Source of the DNA: Rhizobium cauense
Lineage (GTDB): Bacteria; Pseudomonadota; Alphaproteobacteria; Rhizobiales; Rhizobiaceae
DNA: 64,000 nucleotides
Assembly: GCF_019511525.1 (NCBI RefSeq)
Contig: NZ_JAEUAT010000013.1
Location: forward strand, 62,001 to 126,000
Direction: 5' to 3'
The notes below the pieces were generated by a model. The model saw nothing but the letters and a program-made list of their open reading frames with translations, was not told the DNA's origin and did no database searches. Every line of letters starts with the position of its first letter. Position 1 is the stretch's first letter. Below are positions 9,159 through 16,786 of the stretch, piece by piece. The translations under genes and the position numbers were made by a program.

Positions 9159-9404
9159 TCAGCTTGGTCGTTTGAATCGGACCCCCACCCCGCCCCCGTT
9201 GCTTGGAAGAAACTGGATTCCAGCGTTCTCTAATGTCATCCGGATGAGTTTCAGGTTTGCGGTTGTTATCGACGGCAGTTGATTATCGGTCTCCGCCCGC
9301 CTTACTGTCGACAGACCCACACTTGCCGCCTCAGCAAGGTTCTCAGCCGTCCATTTAAGAAGAGCTCTTGCCGCTCGAATTTGAGCCCCGGTGATTTCGC
9401 TCAT
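9159..9404 (-). CDS. XRE-like small DNA-binding protein
   Basis: An 81-residue protein from the ATG at 9404; the upstream part of the longer frame has no coding character. The sequence TGAQIRAARALLKWTAENLAEAASVGLSTVRRAE is a helix-turn-helix of the XRE/Cro type that is common in rhizobia as a stand-alone regulator. The C-terminal LENAGIQFLPSNGGGVGVRFK stretch is typical of this small family. Target unknown. It is transcribed away from the LysR gene with a 200-bp gap. Confidence 0.75.
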   Translation of the reverse strand: MSEITGAQIRAARALLKWTAENLAEAASVGLSTVRRAETDNQLPSITTANLKLIRMTLENAGIQFLPSNGGGVGVRFKRPS

Positions 9405-9608
9405 TTTTTTCGATTTCTCATTGAAACTTTTTAGTTCATGTGCAACATTATTGTTCACTACGGTCGCATCGGTGTTTGGGCATCGGATGCAGCCTGCCAT
9501 AACATAAGCTGTCAGGAGCTCGGATCATGGGTGATTCCGACAATAGCAGAACTTTATCTACCGTCACGGTGCCTCTAGCTCGTTCTCCACTCCTCCGGTA
9601 GGACGTCG

Positions 9609-10496
9609 ATGGAACTTCGCCAACTATCTCTCTTCAAAGCCGTCGCCGAAGAACTGCATTTCGGTCGTGCCGCTATCAAGATGAATATCGCCCAGCCGGC
9701 GCTTAGTAACCACGTCATGGCGCTCGAAAGGGAGTTAGGTTGCCCATTGTTCATCCGCACCACGCGCCGCGTCGAGCTGACCACGGCGGGGGAGACCTTC
9801 TATGACCGTGCCGTTCGTATTCTAAGCGAGATGGAATTGACCACGGAATTGACGCGTGCCGCCGGCGGCAGCCGCATCCGCCAGATCAGGATTGGGACCG
9901 TCCACCCGGCCACAATGGGTATGCTGCCTCTATTCCTCGGAAAGATAGCTCGCAAGTTTCCCGATGTCCACATCCACATCGCCTCAGGCAACACGGCAGA
10001 CATTATCCGCGGCCTGGAAACTGGGCAGCTGAACCTCGGCTTCATCAGGCCCGTTGAGAATATTGGGTCGCTGCGCTTCTTCTCCGTTGCCTACGAACGC
10101 TATCTTCTGGCGGTTGCCGAGAGCAATCCTTTGGCTTCGCTCAACGAGATCTCAATCGAGGACCTCCGCGATCATAAGATCATTGCCTTCAATCGACAGA
10201 ACCTCTCGTTTTCCGAGCGGTACTTCAATGAGAAGTTTCAGGAATATGATCTGACGAAGAACGTCGCCTATAGCTGCGACGACACCTACTCGCTGGTCTC
10301 TCTCGTCTCTGCCGGTCTAGGGATCGGCTTTGCACCAGAGTGGACGACCAACATCCCGAACCGCAGCTTCTTGCTCAAGAAGGTGAATGGGATCGACTTC
10401 AAGATTGGGCTGGGCATCGCTTGGTCGAAGGAAGATCCGACGGCTTCACGGGACGACATTGTGGAGATCGCGAAGTCACTGGTGCGCCGGCGGTGA
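9609..10496 (+). CDS. LysR-family transcriptional regulator
   Basis: A 295-residue regulator. Residues 1-60 form the LysR winged helix-turn-helix (MELRQLSLFKAVAEELHFGRAA, QPALSNHVMALERELGCPLF), and residues 90-290 form the periplasmic-binding-protein-like effector domain (RIGTVHPATMGMLP, LAVAESNPLA, SLVSAGLGIGFAPEW). Effector and target genes cannot be read from sequence. No divergent operon with an obvious metabolic role lies next to it; the small XRE gene is the nearest upstream neighbour. Confidence 0.88.
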   Translation: MELRQLSLFKAVAEELHFGRAAIKMNIAQPALSNHVMALERELGCPLFIRTTRRVELTTAGETFYDRAVRILSEMELTTELTRAAGGSRIRQIRIGTVHPATMGMLPLFLGKIARKFPDVHIHIASGNTADIIRGLETGQLNLGFIRPVENIGSLRFFSVAYERYLLAVAESNPLASLNEISIEDLRDHKIIAFNRQNLSFSERYFNEKFQEYDLTKNVAYSCDDTYSLVSLVSAGLGIGFAPEWTTNIPNRSFLLKKVNGIDFKIGLGIAWSKEDPTASRDDIVEIAKSLVRRR

Positions 10497-10974
10497 GGAG
10501 GTTCATGGCCAGGCTGCGGCTCGGGCCGCAGCCAAAACTCACTCGGGAGAAACGACAGCAGATGAAGGGACTTGACGCTGCACATTAATGCAACGTGAGG
10601 TGCGCCGCGAGAATTAGAGATGTGTGGCGTGGGCGGCGACTTAATGCTTTTACCGCGGTCGAAGCTCGTAACACCTGCAATCAAACAACGTCGCTAGAGT
10701 TGCGCACTCATCATATTTGGCTTTTGTCTAACCACGAGGGAGGAGGAGAATGACAGTCCATAACCATGAAGTAAATTCTCGTAAAAGGGTGGGTGCAAAT
10801 CTGCATTGGAAATAGTTTGATATCTGTGGCCTAAAAAGAAACCAACGGCGGTGGCACCCATTGATGGCGATCACCCGATGGACGCCGTCTCCACAGACTC
10901 GTCGATTAAAGCTAGAGAACCTTGGTAACTTCCGAAGCTGAGCGCGTCTCGGCGAAATTGCTGGAAATAAAAGA
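10497..10974. other. Intergenic upstream of traM
   Basis: About 480 bases. A 27-codon frame at 10505-10588 reads MARLRLGPQPKLTREKRQQM, which resembles a DNA-invertase or transposase fragment but is too short to call. A weak dyad (TGCACATTAATGCA near 10577) contains TGCA halves like a tra box but is not a clean palindrome. No other feature seen. Confidence 0.4.
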
Positions 10975-11274
10975 ATGGTTAAAACCGAAGAGACTGCGGT
11001 AAGCGATTTGAATCTGCAACCGATTGTCGGCCTCCTAAGGGGTGTGCCTGAACCAGTCATTGAACACCTGACAGTAACGGCGATCCAGCGACATCGCAAT
11101 CTCATCAACAAAGCAGATACGCTGTTTCATAGAATGCCTCCTCACGTTAAAGCAGGCTACGAAGCTGCCGGAGTCGACCATATAGAATATCTCGAGACGG
11201 CAATCGAGATGCATTCACAGATGTTAGCGCTCACCACCCTTCTGGATGTTCTTGGTAGGACGCCGAAGGCCTGA
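10975..11274 (+). CDS. traM: TraM, antagonist of TraR
   Basis: A 99-residue protein matching TraM, the small helical protein that binds TraR and blocks its DNA binding so that conjugation needs a quorum. Family features are visible: LNLQPIVGLLRGVPEPVIE, the AIxxHRxLxxKADxLFxxMP block, and IEYLETAIEMHSQMLALTTLLDVLGRTPK near the end. It converges on the traR-like gene 6 bp downstream, an arrangement common in rhizobial plasmids. Confidence 0.88.
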   Translation: MVKTEETAVSDLNLQPIVGLLRGVPEPVIEHLTVTAIQRHRNLINKADTLFHRMPPHVKAGYEAAGVDHIEYLETAIEMHSQMLALTTLLDVLGRTPKA

Positions 11275-11280
11275 CGAACA

Positions 11281-11985
11281 TCATATCAAGCCGCGTCTGA
11301 TCGCCAAAGCCACTAGTTGCGTGTTGTTGCAGAGATCGTATCGGCGTCTCAGCTCCTCCATCGCCTTTCGGACCGTATTGTATTTTACCTCTTCGACATC
11401 GGCGACATCCTGCACCGTTTTGCCCAGTTCAAGCCAGCGTGCAAAGGCCACTTCCTTTGGGCTCAGATAAAAGGGTTCTTCGACCGAGGGGGTCGCTTGC
11501 AACGTCTCGATGCGCGAATGGAGCTGCGCTACGGTAGAGGCCGCCGCTATTGCATCGATTTCGTGATCCACTTCCAGCTGGGGTTTGATCGACGCGAACG
11601 TGAGCACCGCAGTCCCTCGGTTCGGAAGCGTAATGGGGATGGTTACGCCCGATCTGATATTAAAGTCGGCTGCATCAGCGAAGAAAGCTAACTCGCCTTT
11701 AGACATGGATTTCCTATCAGCTTCTCCTGACCATGAAAAAGCACGACGGACCTTCTTTGCCTGCTTGATGACCGGATCCATCGATTTTAGATCACTCTTG
11801 AAATAGTGATCTTGCCAGTCAGGATGATAGTTCGAGATCGCGAAAGTCCGACCAAAACGGAGAACAATGTAGGCGTAGCCCGTAAATTCGAAGCGCTCAC
11901 CAAGATCAGAAAGTGCGGACTTCAGACTATTCTGGTCGCGAGCAATGGCGGTGATGTCAAGTAGTTTATCAAGCCAATGTGCCAA
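11281..11985 (-). CDS. traR: TraR, LuxR-type quorum-sensing activator
   Basis: A 234-residue LuxR-family regulator. The N-terminal autoinducer-binding domain (AHWLDKLLDITAIARDQNSLK, then YIVLRFGRTFAISNYHPDWQDHYF with the acyl-HSL pocket aromatic residues, and DPVIKQAKK) is followed by a C-terminal helix-turn-helix (LSPKEVAFARWLELGKTVQDVADVE, NTVRKAMEELRRRYDL). The frame remains open to 12075, but there is no ATG. The TTG at 11985 gives exactly the 234 residues of known TraR and follows an AAAAGGG site, so it was chosen. No traI is in the window; it would be expected upstream of the trb operon. Confidence 0.88.
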   Translation of the reverse strand: MAHWLDKLLDITAIARDQNSLKSALSDLGERFEFTGYAYIVLRFGRTFAISNYHPDWQDHYFKSDLKSMDPVIKQAKKVRRAFSWSGEADRKSMSKGELAFFADAADFNIRSGVTIPITLPNRGTAVLTFASIKPQLEVDHEIDAIAAASTVAQLHSRIETLQATPSVEEPFYLSPKEVAFARWLELGKTVQDVADVEEVKYNTVRKAMEELRRRYDLCNNTQLVALAIRRGLI

Positions 11986-12360
11986 GGCAGTACCCTTTTG
12001 GGCGATGAAAGTCCGTGATGGCAAGTTGCCTACCTTATATTTTCTACTGAGACGAGCACCCCCTTCCTGAGGCAAAGAAACTGACTTCGATGGAAACGCG
12101 AGCGACCTGGTGCGAAGAGGTCTTTCAGCTCGCGTTCCCTTCTCGGACGCTCGGGTTCATCGAACTGAGAAAGCCGTGAAGTATATTCGCCACAGTCATC
12201 ATCCACTGACGGAGGAAGGCGGGTTTGGCAACTACACCAGCGCCAGACGAGATTACGCCGGCGCAGTGCAGCGTCTGTGGCCAGCGCGACTTTATGCGAG
12301 GTCCTGCAAGATCGACATGCGGCTGTAGCGAAATCAAGCTGAGCGCAGCCGTAGAACCTT

Positions 12361-12549
12361 CTAACGGAAGAAATCCCGCCAATCCGTCACCTGCGCCGCC
12401 TTTGCAGTCTCCAGGATCTCAACGATCTCGATCAACTTTGCTGCGGACATCTCCTGAACCTCGCAGACCTCGTCCGGGGTGAGGACTAGGGCCGTCCAAG
12501 TGCCGTCGGCATACCTGAAGGAAAGAAATTTAGGGTTGGTTTCGTCCAT
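12361..12549 (-). CDS. Small conserved-looking hypothetical protein
   Basis: A 62-residue acidic protein from the ATG at 12549 (MDETNPKFLSFRYADGTWT to VTDWRDFFR). Codon use is normal for the replicon. No family recognised. A longer frame upstream to 12633 is unlikely because it lacks coding character. Neighbours are traR and the toxin-antitoxin pair. Confidence 0.5.
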   Translation of the reverse strand: MDETNPKFLSFRYADGTWTALVLTPDEVCEVQEMSAAKLIEIVEILETAKAAQVTDWRDFFR

Positions 12550-13035
12550 GACTGTCGGTCCTCTTGAGCGCGTACAGCAAAACAGCTCAGTGCGCGGAGG
12601 TCTACTCGCAAATTTGCGGGTAGTTAGGAACAAAATCCTCCGCGGGTAAGCGGGTGGCCACCTTTGCCGCTCCGGCCGTTTTGGAGGCCGAAGTCATTCG
12701 CTACAAATGCGCTGGGAGCGAAGGGTTCTTATCATTGGATCGCCTATCCGACGCCCGGATTCGGCCGGCTCCTGCTCACGAAGGTCTCAATCGAATGCCT
12801 GCCGCTCGCATGTAGACGAACGCACTCTACAACAGAGGGTACTATTCCCTTAGGAAGCTGCCATACATTTTGAAACGGTTTCTGACTTGAGTTTGACCTG
12901 AACCTGGTAACGAAAGTGCCAGCGTTACAGTTAAATGCTTGACGGGCCATAAACCGTTATTCCTTTACGAACTTGACGAACTTGACGAACTTATCCATCT
13001 TTGCCATATAAGTACTTCTGTATGGAGGCAGTGTT
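12550..13035. promoter_or_regulatory. Promoter region of the Xre/RES pair with 9-bp repeats
   Basis: Most of this stretch holds no gene. At 12967-12992 there are nearly three direct copies of ACGAACTTG. The last copy overlaps a plausible -35 TTGACG (12982-12987) with a CATATA -10 near 13005 (17-bp spacer), about 25 bp before the Xre start. Such iterated sites in front of a toxin-antitoxin pair suggest an autoregulatory operator. Fragments on the minus strand at 12744-12950 have no family match. Confidence 0.5.
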
Positions 13036-13788
13036 ATGGCATCTCCCAAAGCAAGACCCACCACCAAAGACAACTCGGCCCGCAGGGATGGACCAGATAG
13101 GTCCATGGCTTTCTTTCTGGCGACAGGCGCCGATGCGCTGCCGGAAGGTATGAGCGGCTTCAAAATCAAAGTTCCGGATAGTGCGACCAAAGTCCTGTCC
13201 GACAAGCCGAAGCGCGTACAGGCACTCCTGCAGCAATATGGTCAGGCGATTTCAAGGAGTCGAACCGCCGGCAGGCGTGTGAGCTTCCGCGTTGACGTCG
13301 ATCCAGAAGGCGAAATGGTCGTAACTCCGGTCGAAGACGACGCGTTGCCCACAGCTGCGCTGTCTGAGGAGGACAGCATCGCAGATGCTGGACTTGAGCA
13401 AGCTCTTGCTGCGGCCCGGGCACGCGGACGCTCGAAAGCCGCAGAAATCCTCGAGCGCGCCGATATGCTCAGCGCTGACGACTTTGCGCGCCTGCTCGGC
13501 ACGACGCGGGTGACAGTCAATACCAAGCGGCAAAACGGTCAGGTGCTCGGACTCGACGGCGCCAAGCGTGGGTATCGCTTCCCTGAATGGCAGCTCGATT
13601 CCGATGGCAAGCCATTTGCTGCACTCCCTATTCTTCACGAGATGCTCGGTGGGGCCTGGGCGGTCTATCGCTTCCTGGTCCAGCCGCATGGAGAACTGGA
13701 TGGTCTGACGGGTCGTGAAGCTCTGGAGCGTGGGCGAACTAAACAGGCGATCGCGGCAGCGGAAAGCGTTGGGCGAGATTTCCGGTAA
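13036..13788 (+). CDS. Xre/MbcA/ParS-type antitoxin (DUF2384-like)
   Basis: A 250-residue protein ending one base before the RES-domain gene. The C-terminal 120 residues (AAEILERADMLSADDFARLLGTTRVTVNTKRQNGQVLGL, then YRFPEWQLD and LHEMLGGAWAVYRFL) match the antitoxin fold that pairs with RES toxins. The N-terminal 110 residues are an added, variable region. Antitoxins of this class bind and block the RES active site and repress their own promoter, consistent with the repeats upstream. Confidence 0.75.
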   Translation: MASPKARPTTKDNSARRDGPDRSMAFFLATGADALPEGMSGFKIKVPDSATKVLSDKPKRVQALLQQYGQAISRSRTAGRRVSFRVDVDPEGEMVVTPVEDDALPTAALSEEDSIADAGLEQALAAARARGRSKAAEILERADMLSADDFARLLGTTRVTVNTKRQNGQVLGLDGAKRGYRFPEWQLDSDGKPFAALPILHEMLGGAWAVYRFLVQPHGELDGLTGREALERGRTKQAIAAAESVGRDFR

Positions 13789-14403
13789 ATGGGAAATGCG
13801 CTGCCGCCCGCCGGCTTCGAAACAGCACGCCTGCATCTACACGTCGTGGCGTCCGGCTCACGGTTCGGCCGCATCTACCTCGATAGATACCCTGATCCGC
13901 TCGGTTTCGGAAAGACACCGAGCCGCTTCAGCGACCCGCGGCGCCGAAAGCCCGCCAATCGCTTTGGTGTACTCTACATGGGCGACACCATCAAAGTCTG
14001 CTTTCTCGAAGCCGTGCTGCGAGATCAACGCGATGGCTTGATCGGCGATCTGGCTATTGCCGAGTCAGACCTTCATAACCGACAGTACGCACAGATTGAG
14101 GTGATCGCCCCCCTGAAGATGGTTGATCTGCGTGACGACGGAGCGATCAAGATGGGTGTTCCGACGGATGTGGCAAAATCCTCCAAGCAATCCCTTGCTC
14201 GCGAATGGGCTGTCGCATTCCATGAACATCGAGATCAGGTCGACGGCATCATTTATCCGTCGAGGCTAAACGGGCACACGAATCTTGCGGTGTTCGATCG
14301 AGCCATCGGGAAGCTGAGGGCTGTCGGCGCAACAAGGCTGATACGGGCACCGGGTCTCGCGAATGTACTCGATGACCTGAACGTTGCGATTGTCGATCCC
14401 TGA
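13789..14403 (+). CDS. RES-domain toxin (NAD+ phosphorylase type)
   Basis: A 204-residue RES-family protein. The family takes its name from conserved Arg, Glu and Ser residues; here the likely ones are the Arg of GSRFGRIYLDRYPDPLGFG, the Glu of VCFLEAVLRD and the Ser of IIYPSRL. RES toxins degrade NAD+ and stop growth. The gene starts directly after the antitoxin stop, so expression is coupled. It lies between traR and the tra genes, where it would work as a plasmid-stabilising module. Confidence 0.85.
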   Translation: MGNALPPAGFETARLHLHVVASGSRFGRIYLDRYPDPLGFGKTPSRFSDPRRRKPANRFGVLYMGDTIKVCFLEAVLRDQRDGLIGDLAIAESDLHNRQYAQIEVIAPLKMVDLRDDGAIKMGVPTDVAKSSKQSLAREWAVAFHEHRDQVDGIIYPSRLNGHTNLAVFDRAIGKLRAVGATRLIRAPGLANVLDDLNVAIVDP

Positions 14404-14434
14404 TTCATCGCCGCGTTCAGCGTTGCTTGATAAG

Positions 14435-15046
14435 TCATTTCTGACCGCCGATCCTCGAGAGATCGATCCTGATACCAGCCGCTTCGATATCGCTTGCATC
14501 CGAGGGCTCGGCCTCGCTCTTAACCGGCGCATCGTCGGCAGGCTGCGCCTCTGGTGCCTTTACCTCGTCGCTGTGGTTGGCGATAACACCACCTGGATCT
14601 TGGGCTTGAAACACGGCTTGCCCCTCGAACTGGCCGGTCTTCCAAGCGTAGACCGCATCGTCGAAGATTTGCGGAAAGACCTCAGCACTTTTGGGGTTGC
14701 CGTACCATTTTGTTACGATCCGGAGGATTTTGGCGAACATCGTCGATCCCTTGCGGAGGTTCTCGCAGGGCTCGACCAGATCGGAGGTTATCTCGGAGGT
14801 ATCCTTTACGCCGACACCAGCCGGAAACTGCGTCACCCCCACTCGGACCACCGCCTGGCCGACATACTGCCGAACGATGCCCATGGCCTCTTCTGGGGTC
14901 TTCGGTTTGGGAACGAGGATGAGACGTCCACCCGATCTTACGGTGACAGCGAGCGGCTCGCCGGAGCCGACCGCAGACACGAACTGCTCAACAATAGCAG
15001 GCTTGAGCGCCGGATCGGCGCACTGTTTGATAAAGGCAGCGTCCAT
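14435..15046 (-). CDS. traH: Conjugal transfer protein TraH
   Basis: A 203-residue protein in the position of traH at the end of the traA-traF-traB-traH run. The start at 15046 (MDAAFIKQCADPALKPAIVEQFV) is the one conserved in TraH; the longer frame overlaps traB. The protein contains RLILVPKPKTPEEAMGIVRQYVGQAVVRVGVTQFPAGVG, typical of the family, and a charged C-terminus. TraH is a poorly understood accessory transfer protein of Ti-like plasmids. It may be part of the traAFBH transcript. Confidence 0.87.
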   Translation of the reverse strand: MDAAFIKQCADPALKPAIVEQFVSAVGSGEPLAVTVRSGGRLILVPKPKTPEEAMGIVRQYVGQAVVRVGVTQFPAGVGVKDTSEITSDLVEPCENLRKGSTMFAKILRIVTKWYGNPKSAEVFPQIFDDAVYAWKTGQFEGQAVFQAQDPGGVIANHSDEVKAPEAQPADDAPVKSEAEPSDASDIEAAGIRIDLSRIGGQK

Positions 15047-15063
15047 GACGATGGCTCCAATGA

Positions 15064-16230
15064 TCAGGTGTTGAAAGACATCACGAAAGGCTTGCCGAAC
15101 AGCCGAGCCCACGCTTCTGTGGTGGCGAATTGAATGGCGATGATGGATGTTCCTCTGGTCCACCAGCCATTCCCCACCGCGACGATCAGATCAGGATCAT
15201 GAAGCATCGACTGCAGGATGGGCCAAATGATCAACTGCTCGTAGCAGATGAGTGGGGCCAAGCGCTGGCCGCCAACTGATACGATCGGATTTGCAAAGAA
15301 GTCCGCTCGGGCTCCGCCGCTCCTTCCAATCAGAGGCAACCAGGGCTGCCACATCGAGCCAGGCACTGGCATGCGCTCGCGATAGAGGATCTCGCTTTCG
15401 GTGGACGAGACGCGTACCAACACATTGTCATAGCCTTCCGGCTCGACGACCGCCGCTCCGGCAATGACGTCCACATCAGTCCCCGTGAGCTGCTGTTGCC
15501 ACAGGCGATCGACCGATGGCGTCCAAAACCCGAGGGCGCTTTCAGGCAGGAGCATGTGGGCGGCATCGGGCCTGCGTTGCGCGCGCAGCGTTGCAGCAAG
15601 GCCACTATGCCGGGTAAGACTGCTGTCGCGACCAAGACTATCTCCCAGCTGCAGGTCGACGCCCTGCCATCCCGCCTCTAGTTTGGGAGCGGTCCAGAAT
15701 GCGGCGGACCAGAGCCAGAAACCTACGAGGGCCATGGCTGCAGCCGGTCGATAGCGTGTCGTCATGATCGCAAGACCGGCTGCAACTGCCGCCAGTCCCG
15801 CCCATCCCCATCCTGGAAAGACAACGCCGGCGGCCGTGACCGGATGGGCCCAACCGATAATGCCGAAGGGTGGGATGGCCATGAGGATCATCGCCACCAG
15901 ATATCGCAGGGCTTTCCGGGGCCCCGACTGGCGCGACCACAGCACGACATGAACGAAAACGAAGCCGCTTGAGGCGACGATACACAAGATCAGTCCCGGC
16001 CAGATGTCCGATTGATAGAAAGCGGCCACGCCTTGTGGGAGACCACGCGACGCCGCCAAAAAATAGGCTGCAGAAACAAGACCGGCGGTTCGGCGACTGC
16101 GTGCGAGCGACCAGAGCGCGGGAAAGGCAATTGCTGCTGGAAGCGCCAGCACGTGTCCGCTCCAGGCGATATATCCTGCCGCTGCAGAAGCCACAGCGAG
16201 AGAAAGAGGCTGGAGCCAATCATGGCGCAT
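15064..16230 (-). CDS. traB: Conjugal transfer protein TraB
   Basis: A 388-residue inner-membrane protein with seven or so hydrophobic N-terminal segments (about residues 8-180) followed by a nitrilase-like domain of the apolipoprotein N-acyltransferase type (MLLPESALGFW with the likely catalytic Glu, then LAPLICYEQLIIW with the Cys). This is the known build of TraB, required for efficient transfer but of unclear enzymatic role. The start at 16230 overlaps the traF stop by 11 bp, so translation is probably coupled. Confidence 0.9.
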   Translation of the reverse strand: MRHDWLQPLSLAVASAAAGYIAWSGHVLALPAAIAFPALWSLARSRRTAGLVSAAYFLAASRGLPQGVAAFYQSDIWPGLILCIVASSGFVFVHVVLWSRQSGPRKALRYLVAMILMAIPPFGIIGWAHPVTAAGVVFPGWGWAGLAAVAAGLAIMTTRYRPAAAMALVGFWLWSAAFWTAPKLEAGWQGVDLQLGDSLGRDSSLTRHSGLAATLRAQRRPDAAHMLLPESALGFWTPSVDRLWQQQLTGTDVDVIAGAAVVEPEGYDNVLVRVSSTESEILYRERMPVPGSMWQPWLPLIGRSGGARADFFANPIVSVGGQRLAPLICYEQLIIWPILQSMLHDPDLIVAVGNGWWTRGTSIIAIQFATTEAWARLFGKPFVMSFNT

Positions 16231-16786
16231 AGGTGAGCACCTGCTTTGCAAGGCCGAGGACACCGGAGGCAGGGACCGGCCCGAAGTACCGCGAGTCCCA
16301 CGACCCGGGAAATGGCGAGTGCAGGAACAGGAAGCCGGATGGAATCGTCCCTCCCGAATAAGGGCGCAGCCGCCGCCCCAATCCGTCCTGAGCCACGAGG
16401 TTGGAGTTCGCGATCCGCCTTCCATCGATCGTGATGGCGCTGGCGACATCAATGCGTTGACCGGCAACTGCCGCCACCGTCTTGATGAGGGGACCAAAGC
16501 CGCCTGGGCATAGGCCCCAGCGGAGGTAGCCTCGCTTAACCCCCTCCGAAATCGCATCGGTCTGAGGCGGGCAGACGAACACCATATCGCCGACCTGAAC
16601 CGGACGATCGAGGGGCGCGACACGCCACAATCCGAGCGGTTCGCTGGGTGTGGTGTTGATCCGCAGGCCGCCAATGGTGCCGCTGATAATCACCACCACG
16701 GCAGCGCCGGTTGAGGTCGCGAGAAGGGCGAGGGCCGAACGTCTTCGGCGAGCAACGGCAGGGGTGGAGGAGATATAGGACCTCAT
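16220..16786 (-). CDS. traF: TraF, conjugal signal-peptidase-type protease
   Basis: A 188-residue S26-family protease with an N-terminal membrane anchor (about residues 16-42). The catalytic Ser lies in NTTPSEPLGLWRV and the Lys in GPLIKTVAAVAGQ. TraF proteins process and cyclise the TrbC pilin, linking this gene to the trb system at the left end. The start overlaps the traA stop (ATGA) and the end overlaps traB. Confidence 0.92.
   Translation of the reverse strand: MRSYISSTPAVARRRRSALALLATSTGAAVVVIISGTIGGLRINTTPSEPLGLWRVAPLDRPVQVGDMVFVCPPQTDAISEGVKRGYLRWGLCPGGFGPLIKTVAAVAGQRIDVASAITIDGRRIANSNLVAQDGLGRRLRPYSGGTIPSGFLFLHSPFPGSWDSRYFGPVPASGVLGLAKQVLTYAP

Noticed and set aside
10560..10590. tra box upstream of traM
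   Set aside because: TGCACATTAATGCA has TGCA halves but is not an 18-bp dyad like the site at 20529; too weak to call.
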